From the NCBI RefSeq assembly GCF_040797425.1, contig NZ_JBFNEH010000011.1, positions 14,195-78,194 of the forward strand: a DNA stretch of 64,000 bases, written 5' to 3'. The notes below the pieces were generated by a model. The model did not search any database. It had not been told where the DNA came from and worked only from the letters and a program-made list of their open reading frames with translations. Positions 7,588 to 16,523 of the stretch are shown here, piece by piece. This stretch comes from Symbiobacterium sp040797425. GTDB taxonomy: Bacteria > Bacillota > Sulfobacillia > Symbiobacteriales > Symbiobacteriaceae. The position numbers and the translations under genes are program-made. Within the stretch, counting starts at the first letter, position 1. Every line of letters starts with the position of its first letter.

Positions 7588-8928
7588 ATGAGCGCCTTCA
7601 GCGAACGAGTACCACCCCAGAACCTCGAGGCGGAGCAATCGGTCCTGGGCGCGATGCTCATCGACCGCGAGGCCGTCATCGCCGTCGCCAACAAGCTGGT
7701 CCCCGAGGACTTCTACTCGGACAAGCACCAGCATCTGTACGCCGCAATGCTCTCCATCTACAACCGCGGCGAGCCCGTTGACCCCATCACCGTGCAGGAC
7801 GAACTGGCGAAGACCGGCAAGCTGGAGGAAGTGGGCGGGCTCACCTACCTGACCAGCCTGATCAACCTGGTGCCCACCACCGCCAATGTGCTGCAGTACG
7901 CCGAGATCGTGGAGGCCAAGGCGACGCTCCGCCGCCTGCAGACCGTGGCCCGGCGCATCGTGGAGGACTGCTACACCTCCGACGACGTCGAGCGGACCCT
8001 TCAGGACGCCGAGAAGTCCATCTTCGCGGTGACGCAGCGCCGCTCCGAACGGGGCTACCAGCACATCCGGGACGCGCTGGTGACCGCGTACGGCCACCTG
8101 GAGCACCTCTACACCTCCAAGGGCAAGACCACGGGGGTGCCCTCGGGTTACCGGGACCTGGACGCCATGACGTCGGGTTTCCAGCCGTCGGACCTGATCA
8201 TCATCGCCGCCCGGCCTTCTGTGGGCAAGACGGCGTTCACCCTGAACATCGCGCGCAACGCGGCCGTGCAGGCGAAGGCGCGGGTGCTCTTCTTCTCGCT
8301 GGAGATGTCCGCCGAACAGCTGGCCCTGCGCTTGCTCGCCGCCGAAGCGCTCGTGGACGGGCACAAACTGCGCACGGGTCAGCTGCAGGACGAGGACTGG
8401 CAGCGGCTGGGCACGGCGCTCTCGGTTCTCGGCGAGAGCGAAATCTACATCGATGACACCCCCAACATTCCGCTGCAGGAGCTGCGGGCCAAAGCGCGCC
8501 GCCTGCACCAGGAGCGGGGGCTTGATCTCATCATCGTCGACTACCTCCAGCTCATGTCGCTTCCGCAGCGCGCGGGCGTGCAGATGAACCGCCAGCAGGA
8601 AATCTCCGAGATCTCCCGCTCGCTGAAGGCCCTGGCCCGCGAGCTGAAGGTGCCGGTGATCGCCCTGTCGCAGCTCTCCCGGTCGGTGGAGCAGCGGCAG
8701 GACAAGCGGCCGATGCTGTCGGACCTGCGCGAATCCGGTGCGATTGAGCAGGACGCCGATCTGGTGGCCTTCCTGTACCGCGACGACTACTACAACCAGA
8801 ACACGGACAAGAAGGATGTGGTCGAGGTCATCCTCGCCAAGCACCGCAACGGTCCGGTCGGAGCGGTGGAACTCCTGTTCATCAAGGAGATCCAGCGCAT
8901 GTACGGGCAGGAGCACCGGCGACAATAG
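7588..8928 (+). CDS. dnaB: Replicative DNA helicase DnaB (B. subtilis DnaC)
   Basis: 446 residues from the ATG at 7588, which has GAGGGGGG upstream; the frame is open 189 bases further but without family similarity. The N-terminal domain starts VPPQNLEAEQSVLGAMLID. The RecA-like ATPase contains ARPSVGKTAFTLNIA (Walker A), FFSLEMSAEQLALRLL, LIIVDYLQLM (Walker B) and SQLSRSVEQR with SDLRESGAIEQDAD. It unwinds DNA ahead of the replisome and is loaded by DnaD and the DnaI-like ATPase encoded near 56 kb. Confidence 0.98.
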   Translation: MSAFSERVPPQNLEAEQSVLGAMLIDREAVIAVANKLVPEDFYSDKHQHLYAAMLSIYNRGEPVDPITVQDELAKTGKLEEVGGLTYLTSLINLVPTTANVLQYAEIVEAKATLRRLQTVARRIVEDCYTSDDVERTLQDAEKSIFAVTQRRSERGYQHIRDALVTAYGHLEHLYTSKGKTTGVPSGYRDLDAMTSGFQPSDLIIIAARPSVGKTAFTLNIARNAAVQAKARVLFFSLEMSAEQLALRLLAAEALVDGHKLRTGQLQDEDWQRLGTALSVLGESEIYIDDTPNIPLQELRAKARRLHQERGLDLIIVDYLQLMSLPQRAGVQMNRQQEISEISRSLKALARELKVPVIALSQLSRSVEQRQDKRPMLSDLRESGAIEQDADLVAFLYRDDYYNQNTDKKDVVEVILAKHRNGPVGAVELLFIKEIQRMYGQEHRRQ

Positions 8929-9004
8929 AGCCGTGGGGAAGTGCGGAGGTGCCGGGCGTTGGTACAAGCGCGCGAATTGTGCAGAGCGCGGAATACGAAC
9001 ATTC

Positions 9005-9024
9005 CTATCCACAGATGTGGATAA
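9005..9024. promoter_or_regulatory. Inverted pair of DnaA boxes upstream of purA
   Basis: TATCCACA and TGTGGATA form a perfect 18-bp palindrome (9006-9023) with a two-base centre. The right arm read on the minus strand is a perfect TTATCCACA consensus box; the left arm, CTATCCACA, differs at one position. It lies 16 bases before the -35 element of the purA promoter. DnaA binding is inferred from the match. Confidence 0.55.
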
Positions 9025-9039
9025 TGTTCGTGCCACGCG

Positions 9040-9069
9040 TTGACATCACTGGCGCTCGGATGGTACATT
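9040..9069 (+). promoter_or_regulatory. purA promoter
   Basis: A perfect TTGACA and a TACATT are separated by 18 bases. The predicted start lies ~75 bases before the purA codon, leaving room for a leader hairpin. Confidence 0.75.
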
Positions 9070-9091
9070 GGGCGTGGAATTCGGCTAGCGC

Positions 9092-9128
9092 GGCGCCGGG
9101 GCTTCCGCTGCGGAGCCCCGGCGCCTTT
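9092..9128 (+). terminator. purA leader hairpin, possible attenuator
   Basis: A perfect 12-bp stem (GGCGCCGGGGCT with AGCCCCGGCGCC) closes a 10-base loop and is followed by TTT. It lies downstream of the promoter and ends about 22 bases before the start codon, so it would act on purA mRNA. The T run is short, so full terminator strength is uncertain. Confidence 0.6.
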
Positions 9129-9147
9129 CGTACGGGAGGTGGCCCGA

Positions 9148-10446
9148 ATGCCAGTGGTAGTTGTCATGGGTGCCCAGTGGGGAGACGAAGGAAAGGGGAA
9201 GTTCGTGGACCTGCTGGCCGAGAAGGCTCACGTGGTGGTGCGGGCGACGGGGGGCTCCAACGCCGGCCACACCGTTTGGGCCGGCGGGAAGCAGTACAAG
9301 CTGCACCAGGTGCCCTCGGGCATTCTCTACCCGGGAACGCTCTGCGTGATCGGCCACGGGGTGGTGCTGGACCCGCCCAAACTGCTGGAGGAGATGGACC
9401 GGCTCGCGAGCCAGGGCGTTGACCTCTCGGGGCTGCGCATCAGCCCAGGAGCGCATATCGTCTTCCCGTACCACATCCGTCTGGACAACGCCGAGGAAGA
9501 CCGCAAAGGGGCCAACAAGATCGGCACGACCCGCCGTGGCATCGGCCCGGCGTACATGGACAAGTTCGCCCGGACGGGCATCCGGCTCGTGGACATGCTC
9601 GACCCGGACGAGTTCCTGCCCAAGCTCCGGGCGCAGGTAGAGGCCAAGAACCAGCTCCTGGAGCGGCTCTACGGCCTGCCCGCCTTCACGGTGGAGGAGA
9701 TTGCGACTCCCTACCTCGAGTATGCCGAGCGACTGCGGCCCTATGTCGCCAACACCGTGGAGCTGATCAACGACGCGATCGACGCGGGCAAGAACGTGCT
9801 GTTCGAGGGTGCGCAGGGGCACCTGCTGGATATCGATTACGGCACGTACCCGTACGTCACGGCGTCGCATCCGATCGCCGCCGGCTCGATCATCGGCGCC
9901 GGCGTTGGGCCCACGAAGGTGACGCGGGTGGTGGGCGTGGTGAAGGCGTACACCTCCCGGGTGGGCGAGGGCCCGTTCCCGACCGAGCTGCTCGATGAGA
10001 CGGGCGCCCGGATCCGCGAGGAAGGGCACGAATACGGCACCACCACCGGCCGTCCGCGCCGCATCGGCTGGCTCGACCTGGTGATGGTCCGCTACGCCTG
10101 CCGGGTGAGCGGCATTACCGACCTGGCGGTGCCCCACCTCGACACGCTGGCCCGGACCGGGCTGCCGGCGTTGAAGGTCTGTGTGGGCTACCGCCTGCCG
10201 GACGGGACGGTGACCCGGGAGTTCCCGGTGAGCCTGAAGGCCCTCAGCCAGGTCACGCCGGTCTACGAGGAGCTGCCCAACTGGGAGTGGTCGGACGACC
10301 TCCGCTCCGCGCGCCGGATCGAGGAGCTGCCCGAAGGAGCCCAGCGATACGTCCGGCTCATCGAGGAGTACACGGGCGTGCCGGTGTCGATCCTGGGCGT
10401 GGGCAGCGAGCGGACCCAGGCCATCTACCGGAACCCCATCTTCTAG
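9148..10446 (+). CDS. purA: Adenylosuccinate synthetase
   Basis: 432 residues from the ATG at 9148 after GGGAGGTGG. It starts MPVVVVMGAQWGDEGKGK, containing the P-loop and catalytic Asp and His region, with GGSNAGHTVW, the TTRRGIGPAYMDK switch loop, LFEGAQGHLLDIDYGTYP and EYGTTTGRPRRIGWLD. It joins aspartate to IMP using GTP, the first step to AMP. It stands alone with its own promoter and terminator as in Bacillus. Confidence 0.98.
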   Translation: MPVVVVMGAQWGDEGKGKFVDLLAEKAHVVVRATGGSNAGHTVWAGGKQYKLHQVPSGILYPGTLCVIGHGVVLDPPKLLEEMDRLASQGVDLSGLRISPGAHIVFPYHIRLDNAEEDRKGANKIGTTRRGIGPAYMDKFARTGIRLVDMLDPDEFLPKLRAQVEAKNQLLERLYGLPAFTVEEIATPYLEYAERLRPYVANTVELINDAIDAGKNVLFEGAQGHLLDIDYGTYPYVTASHPIAAGSIIGAGVGPTKVTRVVGVVKAYTSRVGEGPFPTELLDETGARIREEGHEYGTTTGRPRRIGWLDLVMVRYACRVSGITDLAVPHLDTLARTGLPALKVCVGYRLPDGTVTREFPVSLKALSQVTPVYEELPNWEWSDDLRSARRIEELPEGAQRYVRLIEEYTGVPVSILGVGSERTQAIYRNPIF

Positions 10447-10454
10447 CGAGCGGC

Positions 10455-10486
10455 GGGGGCGGCTTTGGCAGCCGCCCCCTCGATTT
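10455..10486 (+). terminator. purA terminator
   Basis: GGGGGCGGCT pairs perfectly with AGCCGCCCCC across TTGGC, followed by TCGATTT. Confidence 0.85.
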
Positions 10487-10500
10487 CAATCGGTTCCACC

Positions 10501-10529
10501 TTGCATCCGTTCCGGCCCGCCGCTATAAT
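10501..10529 (+). promoter_or_regulatory. Promoter of the tRNA pair
   Basis: TTGCAT and a perfect TATAAT are separated by 17 bases; the tRNA begins 13 bases after the -10 element. Confidence 0.8.
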
Positions 10530-10542
10530 ATCCGGTGAGCAC

Positions 10543-10616
10543 GCGGGTGTAGTTCAATGGTAGAACATCAGCTTCCCAAGCTGAGAACGCGGGTTCGATT
10601 CCCGTCACCCGCTCCA
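10543..10616 (+). tRNA. tRNA-Gly (anticodon CCC)
   Basis: A full cloverleaf: acceptor GCGGGTG/CACCCGC, D arm TAGTTCAATGGTAGAAC, anticodon stem TCAGC/GCTGA with loop TTCCCAA (anticodon CCC, reads GGG), and T arm GGTTCGATTCC. The 3' CCA is encoded. GGG codons are frequent in this GC-rich window. Confidence 0.97.
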
Positions 10617-10623
10617 GTCCGGC

Positions 10624-10650
10624 GGAGACGACAGACCGTCTCCGTTTTCT
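10624..10650 (+). terminator. Hairpin between the two tRNA genes
   Basis: GGAGACG pairs with CGTCTCC across ACAGAC, followed by GTTTTCT. It resembles a weak terminator or processing hairpin within the tRNA transcript. Confidence 0.55.
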
Positions 10651-10652
10651 CT

Positions 10653-10728
10653 GCCGATGTAGCTCAGCCGGTAGAGCAGCTGATTCGTAATCAGCAGGTC
10701 AAGGGTTCGAGTCCCTTCATCGGCTCCA
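10653..10728 (+). tRNA. tRNA-Thr (anticodon CGT)
   Basis: Acceptor GCCGATG/CATCGGC, D arm TAGCTCAGCCGGTAGAGCA, anticodon stem GCTGA/TCAGC with loop TTCGTAA (anticodon CGT, reads ACG), T arm GGGTTCGAGTCCC and encoded CCA. Confidence 0.97.
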
Positions 10729-10733
10729 GCTTT

Positions 10734-10764
10734 CCCCGAGGTCCGCGGGACCTCGGGGATTTTT
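10734..10764 (+). terminator. Terminator of the tRNA operon
   Basis: CCCCGAGGTCC pairs perfectly with GGACCTCGGGG across GCG, followed by ATTTTT: a strong intrinsic terminator. Confidence 0.95.
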
Positions 10765-10860
10765 CGTCTACCGCTGCGACAGTACTCGACAAAATTCGCA
10801 CCGCGCGAGTGGTAAGATATGCCTGTCACGCCAATGTCTGTCATCTGGAGGCGGGTTAAC

Positions 10861-11586
10861 ATGCGCAAGGCGAGGCGTTTGGGGCGCGACCTGGCCGCGC
10901 TGATCGTATTCTTGCTCCTCTTCTCGTGGCAGGGGCCGCACGGGTGGGCAAAGGCCGTGGCGGCGACCGAAGGGGTCCAGGCGATGCCCTTCTCCCCGAT
11001 CGAACCCGCGCTGCCGGAACAGGAGCTCATGCGGGCCCACCGGCTGGAGCAGGCGGCCGTCCGGGCGCAGCAGACCCGGGAGCGCGCACGGGCCGATGCG
11101 GCGAACGACCTCTCTGCAGAGCAGCTCCGTCAGATGCGGCGGGAGGAGGCGCTGCGGCGCCAGCAACTGGCCCGCATCGCTGACCTGGCACCGCCAGAGT
11201 ACCGGCAGATGGTGCTCGACCTTTCCTACCAGTACGGGGTGGACCCGCGCCTGGTGGCGGCGGTGATCACGGTCGAGAGCCGCTGGAACCCCCGTACGGT
11301 GGGGAGCCACAGCGACACGGGCCTGATGCAGATCCTGCCCAGTACGGCGGCCTGGATTGCCGGCCGGCTGGGGTGGGAGGAATACGACCTGTTCGACCCG
11401 TGGACCAACATGAACATGGGAATCTGGTACCTTCACGTGCTCTACCAGGAGTACGGGTCGTGGGAGAAGGCGCTGGCGGCCTATAACGGCGGGCCGCGAC
11501 ATGCGCACCTGGGCGCAGCGCACCCATATGTAGGAAAGGTAATGCGATACTACCAGCACTCCGCAGCAGCCACTTCTGCGGGGTGA
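10861..11586 (+). CDS. Secreted lytic transglycosylase (SLT family)
   Basis: 241 residues from the ATG at 10861 with GGAGG upstream. Residues ~8-30 are a hydrophobic export signal or anchor. A charged helical stretch rich in Arg, Glu and Gln follows (~55-105). The C-terminal SLT domain has YGVDPRLVAAVITVESRWNP with the catalytic Glu at ~139, GLMQILPSTAAWIAGRLG, NMNMGIWYLHVLYQEYGSWE and ALAAYNGGP. It cleaves peptidoglycan glycan strands to 1,6-anhydro products outside the cell. The cell-wall endopeptidase gene follows. Confidence 0.93.
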   Translation: MRKARRLGRDLAALIVFLLLFSWQGPHGWAKAVAATEGVQAMPFSPIEPALPEQELMRAHRLEQAAVRAQQTRERARADAANDLSAEQLRQMRREEALRRQQLARIADLAPPEYRQMVLDLSYQYGVDPRLVAAVITVESRWNPRTVGSHSDTGLMQILPSTAAWIAGRLGWEEYDLFDPWTNMNMGIWYLHVLYQEYGSWEKALAAYNGGPRHAHLGAAHPYVGKVMRYYQHSAAATSAG

Positions 11587-11729
11587 ATGATGGCGGGCGG
11601 AATGCGCGGGGATCCCTGCTCATAAGAAGGGTGGAAGGGCCGGCTGCACAATCTTCCTACAGATGGGCAGGAAACGAACGATATTTGGCGAAACGTTTAC
11701 CCCGTTGGACTAAAGGGAGGTGGACCCGC

Positions 11730-13040
11730 TTGCATCGCCGCCCGATCTTACTGGTGGTCATCGCAGCCGCGATGTGCTTGGGAGTTGTCGCCGACATGGG
11801 CTGGCGTCATCTGCAGAGTTCGCATCCGGCGATGGTGGAAAACGACCAGCAGGCGGGTTCTGACGGACAAGCCCTGGTGGATGCCGTACCCGACGATGCG
11901 GCGGGGTCCTACGAGCGCGACCGCGTGGAGGTGGCGTCGCGCACCACGACCGGCCCGAGGGTCGCACGGGAGTCGCTGGAGTCGCTCGCGGCGGGACAGG
12001 TCCCGGTCATGCAGAAAGCGATTGCCATCACCGTGGACGGTCAGGCTGTGGTCGCCGTGGCCGATGAGGCCGCCGCACAGCAAGTGCTGGACACCATCCT
12101 GCACCAGTATGAAGAAAACTACCTGGGCGACGCCACTGTGGTGGAAGAGCTGACGTTCAGCGAGTCGGTGAGCTGGCGGGAGACCGAGGTGGCGCAGGAC
12201 GAGGTCAAGAGCGTGGAGGAGGCGGTGAACGTCCTCCTGCTGGGAACGGACAAGGTGGCCACCTATACCGTGGTGTCGGGCGACACGGCCTGGGACATCG
12301 CGATGGAGTACGACCTCACCACCGACCAGCTGGCCCGGGCGAACCCGGGAGTGGACCTTGAACTGCTCCAGCCGGGACAGCAGCTGACCATCACCTACAA
12401 GGAACCCTACGTGCACCTCCGCTCGGTTGCCCAGCGCCAGGTCGAGGAGGGCATCCCCTTTGTGGAGGAGACCGTGGAGGACAGCAGCCTCTGGCCGTGG
12501 GAGTCTGAGATCGTCACCCCGGGGAAGTGGGGCAGCCGGGTGAAGATGCTCCGGGAGTACCGGGAGGATGGCGAGCTGGTCTCGACCGAAGTGCTGAACG
12601 TAGAGGTGCTCTCGCAGCCGCAGCGGCAGGTGCGCAAGGTAGGCACCAAGCAGGTACCCGATATGGGTACGGGCTCGCTGATCCTGCCCGTGGTCGGCGA
12701 CCTGACCTCGAAGTTCGGGCCTCGCTGGGGTTCGTGGCACAGCGGGATCGACCTGGCCACGTCGACGGGCACGCCCGTGAAGGCCGCAGACAGCGGCATC
12801 GTGACCTTTGTGGGCTGGGACGGCGGCTACGGCAAGCTCGTCAAGATTGACCACGGCGGCGGCAAGATGGTCACCTACTACGCCCATCTGTCTGGATACA
12901 ACGTATCGGTGGGCCAGGCGGTGAACAAGGGAGACGTGATCGGGTACGTGGGGAACACAGGCAACTCCACCGGTCCGCACCTTCACTTCGAGATCCGCAT
13001 TGACGGCCAGCCGGTCAACCCGCTGAACTACTATCCCTAA
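11730..13040 (+). CDS. LysM-G5-M23 cell-wall endopeptidase
   Basis: 436 residues from the TTG at 11730, preferred because GGGAGG precedes it and it puts a transmembrane signal (PILLVVIAAAMCLGVVA) at the N terminus; an upstream ATG at 11583 is in frame but has no comparable site. Domains in order: membrane segment, ~150-residue linker, LysM (~177-222, TYTVVSGDTAWDIAMEY), G5 (~230-307), and M23 peptidase (~317-436) with GSWHSGIDLAT and GPHLHFEI supplying zinc ligands. It cuts stem-peptide cross-links at the outer membrane face. The layout is common in Clostridia-type Firmicutes. Confidence 0.93.
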   Translation: MHRRPILLVVIAAAMCLGVVADMGWRHLQSSHPAMVENDQQAGSDGQALVDAVPDDAAGSYERDRVEVASRTTTGPRVARESLESLAAGQVPVMQKAIAITVDGQAVVAVADEAAAQQVLDTILHQYEENYLGDATVVEELTFSESVSWRETEVAQDEVKSVEEAVNVLLLGTDKVATYTVVSGDTAWDIAMEYDLTTDQLARANPGVDLELLQPGQQLTITYKEPYVHLRSVAQRQVEEGIPFVEETVEDSSLWPWESEIVTPGKWGSRVKMLREYREDGELVSTEVLNVEVLSQPQRQVRKVGTKQVPDMGTGSLILPVVGDLTSKFGPRWGSWHSGIDLATSTGTPVKAADSGIVTFVGWDGGYGKLVKIDHGGGKMVTYYAHLSGYNVSVGQAVNKGDVIGYVGNTGNSTGPHLHFEIRIDGQPVNPLNYYP

Positions 13041-13053
13041 CCGGCGTCTGCGC

Positions 13054-13085
13054 GGGCCGCGGGCACACCGCCCGTCGGCCCTTTT
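13054..13085 (+). terminator. Terminator after the endopeptidase
   Basis: GGGCCGCGGGC pairs with GCCCG-T-CGGCCC (one bulged T) across ACACC, followed by TTTT. Confidence 0.85.
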
Positions 13086-13249
13086 CGTATGGGGTTTGGA
13101 AGCGCTGCAAAGGCTATCCCTGGGCAGGGAAATCTCACAGGCGGAGGCGCATCTACCCAGGAGGAGATGCGGCGCGATTGGGCGAATCTTTCAAAAAGCC
13201 ATCGCATGATGCTGCCCGTCTCGACATGCTCTCCAGGGGAGGGTGCGGA

Positions 13250-13753
13250 ATGGAAAGGCCCAGGGGGACCAAGAGCAAGGCTGACCAGATCAAGGCTTTC
13301 CTGAGTCAGTACCAGCCGAAGCTGTCAGAGGCGCGCGGGTTCCTCCAGTTCATGCTGTCCAAAGAAGAGATCCTTCGCCGCACCGAGATCGTATCTGACC
13401 TGACGGGCGCCGACTGCGCCATTCTCGTTTCCGCCAAGGGTTCGGGCACGTGGCCCTTCCTGTTCCGCCTTGGCGACAAGGTTTATACGAAAACCTCGCA
13501 GGCGGTGGTCGAACTGATGAAGGCGGTGCCTGAGCGCATCGCCTTGTGCCTCTCCACCGCGCCGCCGGAGTGGAGCGAGGAGCGGCAGGAGTTCCTGGAG
13601 ACGCTGGCCCGCTGGCACGACGAGGTCTTCCAGGAAGATCTGGAGCGGGTTACCCGCCGTCAGGAACTGCTGCGGCGCATCGACGAGGCCCTCGACGCCG
13701 GCGACCGGGAGACCTTCGCACAACTGGCTGCAGAGCTGCGCCGGCTGGGCTGA
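13250..13753 (+). CDS. Uncharacterised 167-residue protein with an IDEAL-like C terminus
   Basis: The ATG at 13250 is chosen because GGGGAGGG lies six bases upstream; the frame opens 72 bases earlier. No signal peptide or membrane segment is seen. The middle (LTGADCAILVSAKGSGTWPF, then RLGDKVYTKTSQAVVELM) looks like a small alpha/beta domain. The end, LLRRIDEALDAGDRETFAQL, resembles the IDEAL motif found in YpiB-type and other Bacillus regulators, where it mediates protein contacts. It lies between the wall hydrolases and walR, flanked by terminators, so it is probably monocistronic. The IDEAL match is by eye and function is not known. Confidence 0.7.
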   Translation: MERPRGTKSKADQIKAFLSQYQPKLSEARGFLQFMLSKEEILRRTEIVSDLTGADCAILVSAKGSGTWPFLFRLGDKVYTKTSQAVVELMKAVPERIALCLSTAPPEWSEERQEFLETLARWHDEVFQEDLERVTRRQELLRRIDEALDAGDRETFAQLAAELRRLG

Positions 13754-13764
13754 TTCGCTCCGGT

Positions 13765-13810
13765 GCGCAGGCAACCGGGGTCCATCGGAAGATGGGCCCC
13801 GGTTCTGCGC
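13765..13810 (+). terminator. Long terminator-like hairpin upstream of the wal operon
   Basis: GCGCA-AACCGGGG-CC pairs with GG-CCCCGGTT-TGCGC with short internal bulges and a 10-base loop. There is no T run. The remaining ~200 bases before walR hold a TATACT at 13872-13877 without a clear -35. Confidence 0.55.
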
Positions 13811-14018
13811 GCCGCCGCATTCTGGCAGCCCTCCCAAGGGGCGCACATGGCCCTTTTGCGGGGCGCTGTTCTATACTCAGAGTGGCCCCGCATGTCCCGC
13901 CGGCAGGGCGCTGATCCACCCCGGTCCGCAACGTGACAATGGGTTACGGGTCCGGAAGGAACGGGCCGTGGGCTCAGCGAAATTGGCGCACTGTGAGGAT
14001 TGTTAAGGAGAGGACACG

Positions 14019-14726
<708 letters not shown>

Positions 14727-14744
14727 GCAGGGAGGGGGGAGCGC

Positions 14745-16523
14745 GTGCTCCGTAGCATCCAGGGCAAGTTGGTCGTGGTCTACCTCCTGCTGATCGTGGT
14801 CGCAATGGAGCTCGCCAGCCTTTACCTCCTGCGAGAGCTGGAGCGCAGTTACATCGGCAAGGTGCAGGACGACCTGCACCAGAGTGCCCAGCTCCTGGCC
14901 GGCCAGTTGTCCAACTTCATCGTGGACGGCAGCCTCGACGCGGCGGCGGTCGACCAGTACATGGAGCGCTGGCCCGGCGAGGTGCTGGTGCTGGATGCCA
15001 ACGGCGTGGTCATCGGGGCCACTGCGCGCCTTTCCAACCGGGAAGAGCTCCTGGGGCTCAAGTTCAGCCACGACGACGTCTCGCCCGCCTTCTTCGGCAA
15101 CATCAACCGGCGGATCGGGCAGGAAGGCGAGCGGCGGATGGCCTACGAGGCCGTTCCGATCACGGTGGACGGCAACGTAATCGGCGTGATCTACCTGAAA
15201 GACTCCCTGGAAGAGGCTTACGCCCGCCTGAGCGACCTGCGCGACATCCTGCTGGTCGCAACGCTGCTGGCCATGGCTTCGACGGTGGTGCTGAGCTTCG
15301 CGCTGGCCCGCACCATTACCGGCCCGATCCGGGAGCTCACCCGCACCGCGGCGCAGATCGCCGGTGGCAACTTTGATCAGGTGATTCCCGTCCGCTCCAG
15401 CGACGAGATCGGCCAGCTGGGCGAGATGTTCAACCGGATGAGCCGGCAGCTCAAGGAGACCATGGATGAAATCCAGGAGGAAAAGAGCCAGGCTGAGGCC
15501 ATCCTGACGCACATGGCCGACGGCCTGATGGCTCTGGATGGCAGCGGGCGCATCATCCGGCTCAACCCGGCGGCGGAGCGGATGTTCCAGGTTTCGCAGG
15601 CGCAGGCGGTCGGGCTCCACCCCCAGGAGCTGGCCGGGGGTTCGGGGCTGGAGGAAGCGCTCCTCGAGGCCTGGGGACAGAGCAGCGTGCTCTCGCGGCA
15701 GGTGCGCCTGAAGGACCGCGTCCTTCAGGCTTACATCACGCCGCTCAGGAGCGACGGGCAGCACCCGGCCGGCACGGTCATCGTTTTCCACGACATCACC
15801 GAGCTGGAGAAGGTGGAGCGGCTGCGGCGGGAGTTCGTGGCCAACGTCTCGCACGAACTGAAGACGCCGCTCACCACGGTGAAGAGTTACGTGGAGACGC
15901 TCCTGGACGGGGCCGCCGACGACCCGGAGGTGCGCACCCGCTTCCTCCAGGTGGTGGACAGCGAGACCGAGCGCATGGCTCGCCTGGTGCGGGACCTGCT
16001 CCAGCTCACGCACATGGACGAGGGCACCGGCACCTGGACATTCGGGCCGCAGGACATGGGCGAACTCGTGGCCGAGGCGGTGGCCCGCCTGCGGGTCCAG
16101 GCGGAGCAGAAGAGGCTCACCGTCACGTGTGCGGTCGCACCCGGGACCCCGGCGGCGTACTGCGACTATGAGAAGGTCCAGCAGGTGGTCATCAACCTGC
16201 TGGCGAATGCAATCGAGTTCACGCCCAGCGGGGGCCAGATCCGCATCACCATCGCCCCGGCAGGGGGCGAGGTGCGGGTGACCGTCGCCGACACGGGCAT
16301 CGGCATTCCCCCGGAGGACCTGCCCCGCATCTTCGAGCGGTTCTACCGGGTGGAGAAGGCCCGTTCCCGCACCATGGGCGGAACCGGCCTCGGACTCTCG
16401 ATCGCCAAGCAGATCGTGGAGCTCTCCGGGGGCAAGATCGACATCGAGTCTGAGGTAGGCAGGGGGACGGCCGTCACGTTCACCCTCCCCGCCGCCGGCG
16501 CTGCGGAGGTGAACGCCCCGTGA
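14745..16523 (+). CDS. walK: Sensor histidine kinase WalK (YycG)
   Basis: 592 residues with a GTG start after GGAGGGGGGA, 18 bases downstream of walR. Two transmembrane segments (~8-28 and ~168-188) enclose a ~140-residue extracellular sensor domain. HAMP (~188-240), a PAS domain (~255-355, starting ILTHMADGLMALDGSGRII), HisKA with H370 in FVANVSHELKTPLTT, and HATPase_c with NLLANAIEF, DTGIGIPPEDLPRIFERFYR and GGTGLGLSIAKQIV follow. This is the full WalK layout. The end overlaps walH by four bases. Confidence 0.97.
   Translation: MLRSIQGKLVVVYLLLIVVAMELASLYLLRELERSYIGKVQDDLHQSAQLLAGQLSNFIVDGSLDAAAVDQYMERWPGEVLVLDANGVVIGATARLSNREELLGLKFSHDDVSPAFFGNINRRIGQEGERRMAYEAVPITVDGNVIGVIYLKDSLEEAYARLSDLRDILLVATLLAMASTVVLSFALARTITGPIRELTRTAAQIAGGNFDQVIPVRSSDEIGQLGEMFNRMSRQLKETMDEIQEEKSQAEAILTHMADGLMALDGSGRIIRLNPAAERMFQVSQAQAVGLHPQELAGGSGLEEALLEAWGQSSVLSRQVRLKDRVLQAYITPLRSDGQHPAGTVIVFHDITELEKVERLRREFVANVSHELKTPLTTVKSYVETLLDGAADDPEVRTRFLQVVDSETERMARLVRDLLQLTHMDEGTGTWTFGPQDMGELVAEAVARLRVQAEQKRLTVTCAVAPGTPAAYCDYEKVQQVVINLLANAIEFTPSGGQIRITIAPAGGEVRVTVADTGIGIPPEDLPRIFERFYRVEKARSRTMGGTGLGLSIAKQIVELSGGKIDIESEVGRGTAVTFTLPAAGAAEVNAP

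Noticed and set aside
11587..11729. A c-di-AMP (ydaO-type) riboswitch before the LysM/M23 gene.
   Set aside because: Wall hydrolase genes often have one, but I could not find the conserved core in this 143-base leader.
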